In this document: in pieces, positions 46,190 to 46,390 of the stretch
Numbering within the stretch: the stretch's first letter is position 1
Layout: each line of letters opens with the position of its first letter
DNA from: Parachlorella kessleri
Lineage: Eukaryota; Chlorophyta; Trebouxiophyceae; Chlorellales; Chlorellaceae
Direction: 5' to 3'
Length of the DNA stretch: 46,390 nt
Assembly: GCA_001598975.1 (NCBI GenBank)
Contig: BBXU01000528.1
Location: 1-46,390 of the forward strand
Position numbers and translations under genes: made by a program
Notes under the pieces: generated by a model
Seen by the model: only the letters and a program-made list of their open reading frames with translations
What the model was told of the DNA's origin: nothing
Databases searched by the model: none

Positions 46190-46390
46190 CTAGCCCACAG
46201 TGCTTAGGGGTGCAATAGGTGCACTGTACATGCCACACAGCCCACTGGTGCCGTCTGGCAGCATTTGAAGGCTCATGTGCGCAAACTCAGGGCCCCAGCC
46301 AGGTTCGACCGTCCAGTAAGACAAGGGCGAGCCGACACCCTTACTGGCATCATATCCCACAACAACAGCCGCCAGGTTCCCACCAGGACC
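46190..46390 (-). CDS. Second C1A pseudo-peptidase, C-terminal exon only (cut by window edge)
   Basis: Reading the minus strand from the window end to TAG at 46192-46190 gives 67 codons without interruption. The peptide GGNLAAVVVGYDAS, then SYWTVEPGWGPEF and CGMYSAPIAPL aligns with the end of the protein at 43389 (GGNAYAVVVGYNAS, SYWKLKTSWNPEY, CGILSAPIAP). In papain numbering the catalytic His position is Leu and the catalytic Asn position is Pro, so this copy also lacks the active site. The upstream exons, including the Cys region, lie outside the window. It is in the same orientation as the first copy, so the two form a tandem pair. Confidence 0.75.
   Translation of the reverse strand, partial: GPGGNLAAVVVGYDASKGVGSPLSYWTVEPGWGPEFAHMSLQMLPDGTSGLCGMYSAPIAPLSTVG

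Overview
This 46.4 kb window is nuclear DNA of a eukaryote, most likely a core chlorophyte green alga (Chlorophyta). Every recognisable gene is split by GT-AG introns of roughly 80-450 bases, many acceptors read TGCAG, coding exons are GC-rich, TGTAA-type 3' end signals follow several genes, and the gene content fits (a plant/algal GTE/BET protein, PAN-like LPCN/GDCWLKF proteins, F-box/LRR proteins). No bacterial, organellar or viral gene was found. Gene models were spliced by eye; splice phases were checked exon by exon and close in frame, except at two places where a one-base shift is reported.

Layout: (1) 1395-4151 (-) a three-KH-domain RNA-binding protein. (2) 4961-10549 (-) a 17-exon, 730-residue coiled-coil protein. 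(3) 12051-13728 (+) an F-box/LRR protein. (4) 14750-15868 (+) a UBE2E-like ubiquitin-conjugating enzyme, convergent with (5) 16335-17837 (-), a small signal-anchored cysteine-rich PAN/apple-like protein. (6) 18368-20511 (+) an ABHD14-type alpha/beta hydrolase. (7) 21601-28607 (-) a bromodomain + NET (BET/GTE) chromatin reader, divergent from (8) 29283-37331 (+) RRN3, the RNA polymerase I initiation factor. (9) 38684-40347 (+) a broken F-box/LRR gene followed by (10) 41047-42763 (+) its intact paralogue. (11) 43389-44924 (-) and (12) 46190-46390 (-, cut by the window edge) two papain-fold (C1A) proteins that have lost catalytic residues.

The genes are not an operon or pathway; two short divergent intergenic regions (PAN/ABHD14 and BET/RRN3) could act as shared promoters. 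Two themes stand out. First, decayed tandem copies of exon segments lie inside introns next to the source exon: twice in RRN3 and twice in the BET gene, several keeping a splice site. This looks like internal tandem duplication producing decoy exons or new intron sequence. Second, a short (~100 bp) dispersed repeat with a core like GTTCGCACTACCTGCCACCC occurs at least a dozen times in both orientations in introns and spacers. The most unusual proteins are the tandem C1A pseudo-peptidases, in which the catalytic Cys, His and Asn, and the oxyanion Gln, are all replaced while the disulfide framework remains.
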